DNA from: Coleophoma eucalyptorum
Taxonomy: Eukaryota > Ascomycota > Leotiomycetes > Helotiales > Dermateaceae
Assembly: GCA_026120035.1 (NCBI GenBank)
Contig: JALRME010000020.1
Coordinates: 744,001 to 808,000, forward strand
Direction: 5' to 3'
DNA length: 64,000 bases
Part shown: in pieces, positions 1 through 11,206 of the stretch
How positions within the stretch are numbered: position 1 is the stretch's first letter
Layout: every line of letters begins with the position of its first letter
Notes under the pieces: model-generated
Seen by the model: the letters and a program-made list of their open reading frames with translations, nothing else
What the model was told of the DNA's origin: nothing
The model's database searches: none
Translations under genes and position numbers: made by a program

Positions 1-1757
1 CTGGGGGCCCATCATGATCAATTAGATCCTCAAGCTCCTCCACAAGCCTACTATTATCATTTGCACGTTCCAATCTGCTAGTCGAATGAGGGTACCCCTG
101 TCCGCACCCAGTATCTTCGCTTGCCGGAGTCAACATTGTTTCTCTCATTCTGGAAGAAGCTTCATGAGCTGTTAACCGTGGAAAAGTGGGGTCCTGGTCG
201 ATGTTCAGCGGTTTTTGTGTTAGTGCGAAGATGATATGAGCAAAGACAACTCGAAATGATTCAATATGTACAGCGTCTTGTAATGCACGCCGTGCTTGAG
301 CCCAGAATGATTCTTGGATGGTTCGATCAAACTCAGTTGCTGGAGGTGTAAAATTCTGCCTGGTATCAGCAGTGGCAGCTGGACTTTCTCCAAAGAGAGC
401 GTCATTGTCGGTCTGTTCTCGCGATCTCCTGCTGGCATTGAAAGGCTGGAACTTTGTATGGCTACGCTCACTCGACTGCGACCACTGAGTTGCAAAAGCT
501 AAAATTGAGAGGTTCAGGGCATTCGATGCCGCCTTGTCTTCGAGCCTCGTCAGTGGTCTCTCCCGGATGGCAGCAGACGATCGATCAAGACTGATGACTT
601 GTTTACAAATTCTGTTTGACCAACCAGGGCCCCACTCATGCAGCATCGATGTGTCGACTGAATGAGCACCGTTTGAAGGTAATGGTCGAATTCCGTAAGG
701 ACAAGTCCTTTCTGTTAACCAGCATGACAATGCATTCTCCAAGCTATCATGGTAAACCCTCATCAAGCTTTCGGTGATGAGGCTTCTGTTGGTAAACGTG
801 GCCAACTTTTCAGGGACCGAGAAGGGCGAGATATTTACTGGCCTATCCAGTTTCCTTTTCCTATGTCTTGAGGCGCAACCTTTTGTCGGATTTGCTGTGT
901 GTGGAAGCGCTGAGTTGTTAGCTGGAAAGGACTTGGGCGAGACGTTAGTTCCTCCAGAGAACGAATCGACAGCCCCCATGGCATTTGCTGGGTCGTCCCA
1001 TGTGAAGCCCAGAAATTGGTTTGACTGATCGAACCCTTCTTCATTAAAAATATGTCTGTTTAACTGCCGAGAGTTGGTAGATATATTATTTCCAGGAATT
1101 CCGAGAGCATTATTCCTATCCAGATTCTCATTGTAGAGGTCTTGTGCAGAAGGCCGCTTGGTTGGTCGTCCAACAGATGAGACACGGGATATTTCGCCTG
1201 GGATATATTGGGGGGACGTTGAGGATGGGACTGGCATTGATGAACAATTTAGCTGACCTTGGTCGTAACATTCTCGTGGTGGATTTTCCGGACACGAAAT
1301 ATCAGGCTGGGTTTCAGTTGCATTGAGCTTTGCACGCTTTGAAGACGAACCCGACACATCATTAGTTCGCCCCATACGATCTCTTTCCTGTGATCGGAGC
1401 CAAATAAACGTGCAGTTCTTGCCGGTCTTCGCGCAATTCGAGCATGGTCCTAGTGGAAGCAAGCCTGGATATAATATCGTGTCAAACAACTTCATGATAG
1501 GAAGTTGAACTGAGTTTTCACCCACCTCTTCCACTGCTGCGCTCTACATGAGATCCGGCAAAATCAGAATATAGAGAAGATGGAGAACCTGAAACATCTC
1601 TCAAAATGATAGCATCACAACCTCTTTTCCCCTTTCTGCACTGATCGCAGCTCCGGTGCTGTTTTCGACCAGGCTTTGACTGTTCAACACAGTTTACCTG
1701 ACCTAGTAGAGAATCTTCGCATCCCAATAGGTTTTGTTGCATTGTCAGTGTAGCCAT
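1..1757 (-). CDS. Zn2Cys6 fungal transcription factor, 3' end outside window
   Basis: This is a DNA-binding regulator of the Gal4-type binuclear zinc cluster family, expected in the nucleus. Exon 1 is 1526-1757 and exon 2 is 1-1449, joined across a 76-nt intron. The join rebuilds the zinc cluster: CDQCRKGKRGCD in exon 1 and CSNCARTGKNCTF just after the splice, with the six cysteines split by a roughly 30-residue loop as in the ARCA-like subgroup. I chose the ATG at 1757 because it opens about 40 residues before the cluster; an upstream in-frame ATG at 2021 would add 88 residues with no recognisable content. Downstream of the zinc cluster the frame stays open to base 1 with low-complexity sequence and then a hydrophobic helical part (RVVFAHIIFAL). 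About 560 codons are visible, so the C-terminus is missing. The target genes are unknown. Confidence 0.85.
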
Positions 1758-2794
1758 CTTGAGTTGTTGACAAAAGAAGGAGCAATTAACTCTACAAAAG
1801 TGGCTATGATTCCCACCCTGAATAAACCAAGTCCGAGATTTGGTGGAGGCCAAAGTGCGGGGAGATGAGAAATGACCCCTGTGGAACTGAAAATGCGGGG
1901 AAGTTCCATCCTTGTCGAATTGTATCCTTGGAAAGTGGAACATGAGCTTATTCAGACCTTTATTATCTTGAGAAGCATTGCAATGCCACGTCCTTTTGGC
2001 ATGATGACACGTTGCAATCATTGATCCAATAGGCTACTGTGTTGTCTCTGCTTAAGCCACTGCATTCTCGCTGCTCAGAAGGGCCAAGCTTGACAAGGGA
2101 TTGCATCTGTTGAGAGACGATCGTCGTGGATTTGTTGCGACTTTAGGCCTTGTATATCCTTTTTCGATGACAAACATTTCCCATTGATCCTTTGGGGTAT
2201 TGCTATTGAACTCCGTGAAATCAATGGCAAAAATGCATGATTGCAGTACCATTATAGGGTCCCTTTGTCCATAATCGGAGAATGGCTTGGCCCAGCATAA
2301 GCACTAGATCAAGTCATATGTCTCCATGATGAGGGGGTTTAAAGCTCTAACCAAACCATAGCTCACAGGAAAGGTCAAAACTTTGCAGGCTAAACATATT
2401 ATATCAGAATAGCAGATAATTCTACCCAATGACTTCACTCTATACGGTCAAACTGGAGTATGAAATCTCTTAAAAGAAGTCATGGGCGGTATAGGGAATT
2501 GCTAACCTGGTCTCGTACCCCCACATGTCAAGTTATGGCAGGTAAGAAGCGCTCCGCAAGAGTTGCGGAGCCGCAGGTAAAGAGGGGTTGTAGTTTGCGT
2601 TACGCCGACCCAAAACGGAATGGCTTAGTAAATTCAGCATCTTGGCCTCAGGCGCTTCTTACTAGGAGACCCGATAAAGTTCTTGTTATATAATGTCACT
2701 GCTCACCTATAAGTGAGGCCATTACTATCAGTTAAATTCCATATTTGAGCGTATTTTTGGTTGCTATTATTTTCGCCCGCCGCTATATTTCAAA
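1758..2794. other. Intergenic, divergent promoter region
   Basis: This stretch lies between the minus-strand zinc-cluster gene and the plus-strand LovD-like gene, so both promoters should be here. Short open frames exist on both strands but none shows a recognisable domain or splice pattern. I see no RNA gene. Confidence 0.5.
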
Positions 2795-4205
2795 ATGGTT
2801 GAGCTCTCTGCAACAGCACTTAACTCGCTTCGGCAAACAGTGGATGCTGCCTGTGCCGACAAGAAGACTGGAATTCCAGGCTCGACTATTGTTGTGGTGG
2901 GCCGAGATGGTAAAGAATTGTTTGCACACTGTGCTGGAAAGCGAGGCGTTAACAGTGATGAGCCAATGACTCAGGATAATATATATTGGATAGCGTCTTG
3001 TACTAAGATAATTGTCGGTATTGCTTGTATGCAGCTTGTGGAGAAAGGTATTCTAGCCTTGGATAATTCGGATCAGCTGGAGAGTCTATGTCCTGAATTA
3101 AAAGTTGTCAAGGTTTTGCAGGATGATGGGACTTTGGTTGAGAAGAAAAGGGGCATTACTCTCCGCATGCTCTTGACTCATACTGGTATGTGGAATAACC
3201 CATGAAAAAGCATATTACAGTTCATTTAACTATCGGCAGCTGGGTTTGGCTATACGTTCTTCAATGAAAAGCTCCGAGACTACAGTTTTCCTATCGGTTA
3301 TGATGAATTCTCTGGATCTACGTACGACATGTCACAGCCGTTGGTTAACCAACCAGGAGAGGGGTGGGAGTACGGTGTACGTTCAACTTGGACCCAGACC
3401 AGCGTTCTTCCTACACATCATTCTAACAAATTTATCAGATCAACATTGATTGGGCTGGAATAGCGTTAGAGCGCGTCACTCACAAGTCCCTTAACCAATA
3501 CCTCCACGAATTTATCTTTCAACCTTTAGGTCTCAAGAATATATCCATGATTCCGACAAAGTCCATGAAAAGTAAGCTTGCCTATATGAATCAACGAAAT
3601 CCAGATGGCTCCTTGATGAGTCGCGACCATCTCCTGCGACGACCCCTGGTTGTGGAAACGACAGAGGAACTCGCCTCTTGCTTTAACAGTGGTGGGGCTG
3701 GATGCTTTGCAAAACCGCAAGACTACTGTCGTAAGTGGTATCTCATTCCAATGTCCACTCTACGTCAGCTTAACAGCCTATTCTAGAAATCCTTGCCACT
3801 CTTCTCAACAATGGGAAATCTCCTACTACAGGTGTGCGAATTCTGGCCGAATCTACTGTCGAAGAGATGTTTCGCAATCAAATCAAAGATTTTCCAAATT
3901 TTGGTCGGCAAGGAATTCCAGCCTCGAAGCCGGACTTGACAAATCCCATTCCAGAAATTTATCCTGTAGCTGGAAACCCGCCGCAGGGCTGGGGCCTTAC
4001 GATGATGATAGCCAATGGAGGGGCAACAGGGAGATCAACCAGTACCGGATTCTGGGCAGGACTGCCTAATCTCTGGTGGTGGTGCGATAGAGAGAAGGGT
4101 GTTGCTGGTATAGTTTGTACACAGGTTCTACCATTTGCAGACCCCAAGGTATTGGGGTTATGGGTTGATGTCGAGAGCCAGGTCTATACAGCTCTTGGCA
4201 TTTAG
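2795..4205 (+). CDS. LovD-like serine hydrolase/acyltransferase (class C beta-lactamase fold)
   Basis: This is a predicted serine esterase or acyltransferase of the beta-lactamase/penicillin-binding-protein fold. Exons are 2795-3185, 3240-3376, 3439-3730 and 3787-4205, giving 412 residues, close to the length of LovD, the simvastatin-chemistry acyltransferase. The SxxK nucleophile motif is visible as SCTK in the context IYWIASCTKIIVGIACMQL. The block GWEYGINIDWAGIALERVT, formed across the second splice, matches the LovD tyrosine/aspartate region, and the tail GFWAGLPNLWWWCDREKG fits the family's C-terminal strand. All three introns have GT-AG ends and keep frame. The start has a good context (AAAATGG). 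No polyketide synthase or NRPS is in the window, so the acyl donor is unknown. It could equally be a simple esterase. The neighbouring MFS gene could export a product, but that is inference. Confidence 0.85.
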
Positions 4206-5061
4206 AGATACGGATAATTGATGCTATGAAGGCTCCATTAGGTATTAAGAATCCTAGTCATATGCCCAAAGAAAACAGTTATCACAGATTAGGCCCTCAA
4301 AGTGCTGATCCTGATGTCCAATGTAGTCATTTATAGTTTATCTTTCCTAGCTTCCGCAGTAAATGAAATACTCTCGGTTTTAATCCAATTATAACATTAA
4401 AGTAAACCTAAGCGACAGGCAGGCATTACGATGTGTACAAAGGGTTATGCTTTCCTTTTCCTTTTGCATAGTTTGTATAACTCTTAACTATCCTTCGTAA
4501 CTTGAAATCCCTACGGGAAATATCAACCAAGTGTTAGAAGAGGTTTTCAAAAAAGAAATTCTGCTTCCATGCTGTAAAACAGACCTCAAATGATCATCAT
4601 GACTGGGCACTCAAAAAAGCGTCAGCCAAGTGCTCACATAAGGCCATACATATGATGTTGGTTAAAGGCTACCACTGAGTTTCTATTTAAATATTTGATG
4701 TTTGTCGTACATATCTAGAGCTTACCAGCACCAATAGTTAGCTCCTTTTGTGAACTTGTATCAGTTTACTAAATTCACCACTTCCTTTCTCTCGATATCG
4801 TACATAAAATGTAGATTGCTGCCTAAGGATCCACTTCACATTACGTGGAACGGTTATCGGCTAAGTCATATCACGTGGTATGGGCGCTTCCGCCTAGAGA
4901 TACTATCAACCCTCTTCTAGATTGCATCTTTCTCTGAATTGCATCTACCTCTGTGCTTTCTGTTAAACTTATATCTCTTGGCTCAAGTCTATATCCAGTC
5001 TCTGGTCGGTTTATCTATGATCGACTCATTCCGAGGACATTCCCATTTACCTATCGCTAAG
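4206..5061. other. Intergenic
   Basis: This is 856 bases between two plus-strand genes, holding the 3' end of the LovD-like gene and the promoter of the MFS gene. Nothing else is recognisable. An in-frame upstream ATG at 5017 could extend the MFS protein by 15 residues. Confidence 0.5.
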
Positions 5062-6702
5062 ATGGTGGCCACCAGCTCTTCCATAACAACGCATGCAGAC
5101 ACTGGAGCCACTGAATTGGACTCGATAGCCTATCCTACACCTGCCATCTCAAGAGAAAGCCTTAAGACTATCTCCAATGCTGAGCCTCTGACCGAAACCG
5201 ACATTACCTCCGCCCTCACAACCACGCAAACCATTCCGCCAATCTCGAATTGGAAAGCGACTCTTCTTATCTCTACAGTTGCATCGGTATCTCTTATCAC
5301 GGACATGGCCGGAGGAGTCCTTATTGTCGCTTTGCCCACCATGGCTAAAGACATTGGTCTCCATGATGACCTCTTACTTTGGCCAGCTTCGGTCTCTGCT
5401 CTTTCATGTGGCTGTACACTACTCCTCTCGGGCTCAATCGCAGATGCGGTAGGAGGACGCAAGATCTACCTTTCAGGTTCTCTACTCCTCACATCATCAA
5501 CGATAGCTATTGGGCTCTCGAGGACAGGCATCGAGCTTATAATTTTTCGTGCTGTTCAAGGTGTTGCCCTCTCACTTACACTACCAGCAGCAGTAATCCT
5601 CCTAACTAGTAATATTCCGGAAGGAACAGGCCGTAATATTGCATTCGCAGCATTAGGAGCTGCACAACCGCTTGGTTTTGCTACTGGACTTGTATTGGGA
5701 GGAGTATTCGCGCAAACCATCGGGTGGAGATGGGGATTCTACACAGGAGGAATTCTCACATTCGTTGTCTTCGTCATTTTGTATTTCGGAATACCAAAAG
5801 ATCCAGTCGCTGATTCGCAGTCTGGCTCTACGGTTCTACAGCGTCTCAAAACCGAAATCGACTGGACTGGGATTTCCATACTCTCAACCTGCTTGGGCTT
5901 ACTCTCCTATGTGCTTTCTGTCCTAGCCGGTGGAACCTCGCATTTCGTGGCGCCGGTACCACTTACTCTATCCTCAATCGCCATACTCCTCCTCCCTGTA
6001 TTCGCCATTTATTCTCGTCGTCAAGAAGGTTTAGGAAGGAAAATTGTTATCCCACCTTCAATCTGGAACAATCGTGTCTTCACCTGTCTCTGCATTACTA
6101 TCTTTATAACGTTTGGCATTTTCGATGTTATGCTGTCCTTCCTAACACTGTTCTTTCAATCTGTACAAGGACTCTCGGCACTTGACGCATCCATCAGATT
6201 TCTACCCATGGCCGTGACTGGCTTACTCACCAACTTTCTCACCGGGTGGCTCGTCAAACGCACACGTGCAGATGTTCTCATCCTGTGCTCCACGGCCTTG
6301 TCCTCTCTGGCACCTTTGCTCATGGCTGTTGTCAATCCAGAATGGAGTTACTGGAAATGTGCATTCATTGCCGTAGCTAGTACACCCACCTGCATCGACG
6401 TTCTCTTCACAGTTGCCAATCTCGTTATTACTCAAGCGTTCCCACCTCAGACACACGGCCTTGCAGGCAGCGTCTTCAACACCATAAGTAGTATTGGAAA
6501 TAGCTTTGCCTTGGCTATTGCAGCTGTCATTGCATCAGCTGTTACGTTAGCTGAAAAAGGGAAGAATGAAAGCTCACAGGAAATGTTGATGGATGGGTAT
6601 CGAGTCACCTTTTGGGTGTGTTTTGGGTCGAATATTGCGGCTCTAGCTGTCATTGCGTTTGGTTTGAGAAATATCGGAAAGGTTGGACTTAAGCAGGAGT
6701 GA
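5062..6702 (+). CDS. MFS transporter, DHA2-like 14-TM family
   Basis: This is an integral plasma-membrane transporter of the major facilitator superfamily, probably a drug:H+ antiporter of the 14-helix DHA2 type. It is a single exon of 546 residues from the ATG at 5062, which has the better start context; an in-frame ATG at 5017 would add 15 residues. After a Ser/Thr-rich cytosolic N-terminus, the first helix carries VALPTMAKDIGL, followed by the motif A-like loop GSIADAVGGRK, a motif B-like FRAVQGVALSL and a motif C-like LGAAQPLGFATGLVLGG. The C-terminal half has the repeated hydrophobic segments expected. Substrate cannot be told from sequence. Relatives are annotated as aminotriazole-resistance or efflux proteins. 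It lies 0.86 kb downstream of the LovD-like gene on the same strand. Confidence 0.88.
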   Translation: MVATSSSITTHADTGATELDSIAYPTPAISRESLKTISNAEPLTETDITSALTTTQTIPPISNWKATLLISTVASVSLITDMAGGVLIVALPTMAKDIGLHDDLLLWPASVSALSCGCTLLLSGSIADAVGGRKIYLSGSLLLTSSTIAIGLSRTGIELIIFRAVQGVALSLTLPAAVILLTSNIPEGTGRNIAFAALGAAQPLGFATGLVLGGVFAQTIGWRWGFYTGGILTFVVFVILYFGIPKDPVADSQSGSTVLQRLKTEIDWTGISILSTCLGLLSYVLSVLAGGTSHFVAPVPLTLSSIAILLLPVFAIYSRRQEGLGRKIVIPPSIWNNRVFTCLCITIFITFGIFDVMLSFLTLFFQSVQGLSALDASIRFLPMAVTGLLTNFLTGWLVKRTRADVLILCSTALSSLAPLLMAVVNPEWSYWKCAFIAVASTPTCIDVLFTVANLVITQAFPPQTHGLAGSVFNTISSIGNSFALAIAAVIASAVTLAEKGKNESSQEMLMDGYRVTFWVCFGSNIAALAVIAFGLRNIGKVGLKQE

Positions 6703-6848
6703 TTGTTTTAAATCATTGGCGAAGATGCATAAAGTGTTTAGAAATTTTGATAGGCTCATTAGGTTTTGAGGGAGGAATTCTAGAATGAAATTTGGAATAG
6801 TTAAAAGGAAAAATAAAATTAACTAAGTATTTGGTGTTAATCAATATC

Positions 6849-7089
6849 TGTTGGTCTACTTCTTATTTCAACTGTATAATGACAGGTCAAAACTGAGGTA
6901 GAAAATGTAGATGATTCTTCTAAGTGAGTATGATGGAGGTCTTATCAATACCTCCATTCTGTTTGTAGTGCAAACAGAACAGGTACCGATTCGACCTCTG
7001 TTCGTAGTAATACGTAATTGCAAACAGGTGGTGTTTGTAGCAAGGTACAAACAGGTGTACAAACGAGGTCCAAAAACAATATTCCAACA
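6849..7089. mobile_element. Candidate solo LTR or small non-autonomous element, 241 bp
   Basis: The segment begins TGTTGG and ends CCAACA, perfect 6-bp inverted termini of the TG...CA kind typical of LTRs, especially Copia-type. The 5 bases on each side are ATATC (6844-6848) and ATGTC (7090-7094), four of five identical, as expected of an aged target-site duplication. No internal retrotransposon coding region or second LTR is near, so a solo LTR is the simplest reading. A MITE is the alternative. The matching termini are too short to orient the element. Confidence 0.5.
6934..7052. repeat. Three perfect 7-bp-stem hairpins inside the LTR-like element
   Basis: TGGAGGT (6934-6940) pairs with ACCTCCA (6950-6956). 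CTGTTTG (6959-6965) pairs with CAAACAG (6971-6977). GTTTGTA (7033-7039) pairs with TACAAAC (7046-7052). Loops are 9, 5 and 6 bases. Additional partial copies of the CAAACAGGT word lie between them. Confidence 0.7.
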
Positions 7090-7622
7090 ATGTCTCTTTT
7101 AATATATATTACAAGCGAATGGGCAAGACAAGTGAGTAATCCAGTTGGAAACAGACCAAAAATCGCAATTTATATATCCGTATATATTCTTTATAACACC
7201 TTACATTCGAGCAGACAGTTAAAGGGTTCTGCCATTTTCGTGACAGATACTGAAGAATATAATTTTTTAGCGGCCAGAAAATATACTAGGGTAGTTTCCT
7301 TGTATCTCATCTACAATATTAGGACAAGCCGAAGGCTTCTCGTCTCAGTTACAGTGAAAATCGGGATGTATATCCTCCACGGAAATGCTATTACTATTTT
7401 AGCTACGACGACCCGAAACCCTATGATTACCGAGGTTATAACTGGTTAGTGAGATCATAAATAGCTTGATATTACAGTATATAACACTAATCTACGTAGA
7501 TAATACGATCCGTTCTTAGAGTCTTTTTATACATTGTCAAAAAAAAGTTTCCGTGTCCGATGTACGTGATGGCCGTTAGAAGGTTTGAGGCTGCTTTGAA
7601 ACCGAGGCCATTTTGTGGAGGT

Positions 7623-9119
7623 TCATACTCTAGACCATAAGCTTTTCCCCATGGCCCGCAATTTAATTGTCCTTGTGACAGCAAGAAGGACACTGCCAAG
7701 CATAAGAGCAGACCCAGCAAAGATTTGCGCACCCCAATAGCTGCCACCCTGCTTGCTGATGATAACACCTTCAATGGGCGGACCACAGAGAACGGCAAAA
7801 CTGACGATAGTGAATACCATGCCCATGCGAACTCCTGCCTTACTAAGGTCATCCGTGAGAGCACTTAATCCTGCAGGAGACATGCTTTGGACACCTGCAG
7901 CGCTAATGGCGTAAAGGACAGTCCATGCGTACATGCCTGCGGTATTATTTACAGCAATCCAACAGAAACAGAGAATGCTAGATATGCTCGACATAGGCAG
8001 AAGCATGTTGATAGATCCTGTCATCTCATCGGCGAAGTAGTTTGGCAGGACTCTACCAAGCATCCCTACTCCGTTGAGTATGAGTAGGAGATTCAGACTT
8101 TCGTCGTAGGAAAACGGGGGATTGGTCTGCGTCCGCGCAAAAGATGCTACATAGTAAAATGCAAAATATACGCCAAGAAAGTTAAGAAAGAAGCTCATGG
8201 CGTAGAGAGAATAGCCAAGGTCTTTGAAGGCGGACTGATCGATCAGCTTAGACTGTCGTGATGGTGGGATTCGTGGTCTCATCAAGAGATTGACTATAAG
8301 GAGAGTGCCCAGTTGTACGAAGCCTATGGCCCTCATCGTCCATGGATAGCCGACCTGAGGAAGAAGCTGACGGACCATACTCGGGATGACCAGGCCGCCG
8401 GTTGAACTGCCAGCCATGGCGATACCAATTGCTAGTGATTTCCTCTTTTTGAAATAAGTGCTAAGAACGGCCAACGAAGGACAAAATATGAGGCCATTTC
8501 CGAGTCCCATGCACACGCCCTGTGCCAGAAGTAACTGCCAGTATCGTGTCGATGATGCAGCACAAAATACGCCTATGATCTGAAGTATTGAACCTGTGGC
8601 CAGGACCAAACGAAATTGTCCTATGTCGGACAGCCATCCAGCAGCTGTTCCAATGAAGAAAAGAAGAAAGACTTGTAACGACCCAATCCATGAGATGGCC
8701 GATGGAGAAACAGGAGCAAGCATGCTCGTATATGTTGTCTGGAAGGCGCCGAAGGAATTAACCACGCCCCTATTGCAAAGTAAGTTACTATTATTTGAGG
8801 TACCATGCATCAGCTGTAGCTCGGAGCAACTAACCACGTGTTGAGAATTATTAGATGAGAACAGAACACTATACGGCACTATGAGAAACTTTCTGGCGTA
8901 CGATTGGTGGGCTCAATCCATACCAGTCTTCCAAGCATCCCAACCACCATCTGGAGGGGGATTCACAAGAATTCGTGCATCGTTGAAATCAGCATCTGGT
9001 GGCAGAAAGGTATTATCACCAGCCTCGACTTTGGAGGGTGAATAACAAAAATTGTCAGAGCCTGGATTGGCTTCAAAACTCAAGGTGTGCCCTAGTGACA
9101 TGATTATTCGACCTTGCAT
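7623..9119 (-). CDS. MFS monocarboxylate-porter-like transporter (MCT/Mch family)
   Basis: This is a 12-helix membrane transporter of the fungal monocarboxylate porter homologue group (relatives include yeast Mch proteins; the true substrates vary, for example riboflavin for Mch5). Exons are 8924-9119, 8835-8868 and 7623-8769, totalling 458 residues. The 34-nt middle exon is needed to rebuild the first helix: spliced, it reads LIILNTWGVVNSFGAFQ directly after the family signature PPPDGGWDAW. GT-AG ends and frame agree for both introns. ATGs at 9119 and 9101 are both possible starts and differ by six residues. The N-terminus of about 60 residues is polar, as usual. The downstream helices (SWIGSLQVFLLFFIGTAAG and others) are clear. 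It converges on the DHA2-like gene to its left. Confidence 0.87.
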
Positions 9120-9931
9120 AGATAGGTCAACAAGTACATACGATTATAGCAGTCTGGGTGGATTTCGACTTATATGTAAAAAGCTTCGGTCGTGACCATC
9201 CGACCGGAGCGAAGTTCGCCTGGATTCGTCAATATAGGATGGGAAGGTTTTGGGTCTAAAGGAGATATGAGGTAATAGAATCAAGGAGACACGTGCGTGC
9301 AGTGTTTGAATTCAAAGTCAAGCAATGTGTCAGCAAAACACCACCGGGGTTGGCTTGAAGGACGCGAGCAGACAAGTATATCAGCTCGGGAATAAAACTT
9401 CGCTAAAAGCCCGCCAATGCACTACTCGGTATAACTTCAGTTGTGGGATGACTTGGGTGTACGTGATCGTCAACTAAGACTCGCACTAATGTCATTGTTC
9501 ATCGTGAGTATGTTGGATGCTGGAGGAATCGACATACTCTCCAATTTTGTAATATAATGCTATGTTTTCAATTTAGCCTTGTCTCCCAACGCCTCTCCAG
9601 TCACACGATAGGCCATCGCATCATACAAAGACTTCGTAAACCAGGCAGTTCATGCGAATGTGCGGCAGCTTATAATCGCAACTTTCCCCGGATATAATGT
9701 GATAAATGCAGTAACGCGTCAGTCCGATACCGCCTTGCACTGGGGAAGCTCATGGCCTGTGACACATCGCCTGGGTGGTGTCGCAGGCTAGTTCTCCGCG
9801 GAACCTAGCGGCTTTGCCACATCAGAGACAAGCATACTTCCTTAACAGGAGGATAAAGTTCCTACCTTACAGGGCACCATTAGTTCTGTTCTTGAATCCA
9901 TAATTAGACATTGCAGTTCCCAGCTGTCATT
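9120..9931. other. Intergenic
   Basis: This is 812 bases upstream of both the minus-strand transporter and the tautomerase relic. No coding exon or RNA gene is recognised. Confidence 0.5.
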
Positions 9932-10385
9932 ATGCCTCTTGTAGAAATCGACGTGATTAAAGGCGTCCGTTCGGCGGAAGAACTCAGACAGCTCGCCAAT
10001 GTAGTTCAGGAAGTCTAGTTGACCACATTCAATGCGCCTCCGCGAGATCGATATCAGGTGCAGTCAAAATTCGAGGAGTATTGTCAGAATTAGTCGTTAA
10101 TCTTTTCGTTCAATTCAGATTATCACCCAACACGAGCCTTACGAGATCATTTGTGAGGATACCTGTCTTGGGCTGGTTCGCTCCTCGAAACTGGTTATTA
10201 TCCAAATATTCCAACAGGGCCGCACTACCGAGATAAAACAAAAGACTTATGCGGCGTTAGCTGAACAATTATCAACGAAATGCGATCTTAAAGGGGAAGA
10301 TCTGATTATCAGCTGCACAGAAAATACGAAGGAGGATTGGAGTTTTGGGATGGGACGAGCACAATTTTTGACAGGAGAACTGTGA
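9932..10385 (+). pseudogene. Tautomerase-family gene with an in-frame stop
   Basis: The reading frame matches the fungal Tautomerase_2-type family (4-oxalocrotonate tautomerase fold, N-terminal catalytic proline). It starts MPLVEIDVIKG, with Pro2 in place. Exons are 9932-10057 and 10119-10385, joined by a GT-AG intron, which would give 130 codons, the usual family length. Recognisable blocks are FNAPPRDRYQ at the end of exon 1, then IITQHEPYEII, GRTTEIKQKTY and EDWSFGMGRAQFLTGEL at the C-terminus. Codon 29 is TAG (10016-10018), between QEV and LTTFNAP, where relatives have an ordinary residue. Everything after the stop is still in frame and well conserved, so the break is recent, a sequencing error, or suppressed. 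No other disabling change is seen. Confidence 0.8.
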
Positions 10386-11206
10386 TGAGATTTTGAAGGT
10401 AAACAATTAAAGAATAATTATCAGAATGTGGATATAAGCATGCTGATGGTATTTCGTCGTTTATAGAAATATCTAGATTATGTCGCTCAGATTTACTGCA
10501 GCGATATGCAATTCGAGCTTTCTTCACAAAGCACAGAAATCGATGACATTCAGTAGAAGCACCTATGAGGTCTTCACACTATTTTCTTTCTGTGTTGGCT
10601 CTTGCACGGAGAACATCTTCATCTACAAATCCCCATGCTGACTCTACTGATAACTCCCTTTCAGATGGAAAATCTCAGTTAGCCAGAATTGCTTTCCTTT
10701 ATTTTAAAAGTGCAGACTAGTTATTAATAAATTAATCTTGCTAATTTCATGTTACATGTTGGCAGCTGCTTGCTGGGAGTAAGAGAAACTCTTTCTCCGA
10801 GGAGATGGACGAACCTGCGGAGAAAGAACGATGAAGCTGTGGCTCATAAGTCCAGTACTTGAATTCCATTGGTCAGATACAGGGATCCAGAGGGCCGGGA
10901 TCTCCACAGAGGATTAAGATCTTCGCCCGCAGTATCAAGTTGTGGATTGGTACTTTCGGGAATATTTTAAGCGTGGTTTCCCTTGCCAACTTGGTATACA
11001 ATGACCCGATTTTACGCGGCTACGCTGTGAACCTTAATATGGGCTGCGACTTTTGTGATGCACATGCGTCATTCCGCTTCATAATAATTCCCGTAATCAC
11101 TGGTGAAGGTAAAGTTGAAGTAATCTATATTGGCTGCACACCCATTCTACTTAAGCAAAGATCCCTTCCCTACATATTCTTCCCCTTTCGACGACCTGAT
11201 TTTACA
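10386..11206. other. Intergenic
   Basis: This is 821 bases upstream of the nitronate monooxygenase. The frame of that gene is open for 116 codons before its first ATG, but the extension has no family similarity and no ATG start. Confidence 0.5.

Larger units (their letters stand above)
6703..7622. other. Intergenic with LTR-like insertion
   Basis: This is 920 bases between convergent transporter genes. It contains the 241-bp element at 6849-7089, described separately. The rest (7095-7622) has open frames of up to 143 codons but no domain I recognise and no credible splice structure. Confidence 0.5.

Noticed and set aside
7018..7449. 143-codon plus-strand frame overlapping the LTR-like element
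   Set aside because: It has no known domain, begins inside the element and its composition is typical of random AT-rich sequence.
10859..11206. 116-codon N-terminal extension of the nitronate monooxygenase frame
   Set aside because: There is no ATG at its start and no family similarity; the ATG at 11207 begins the conserved protein.
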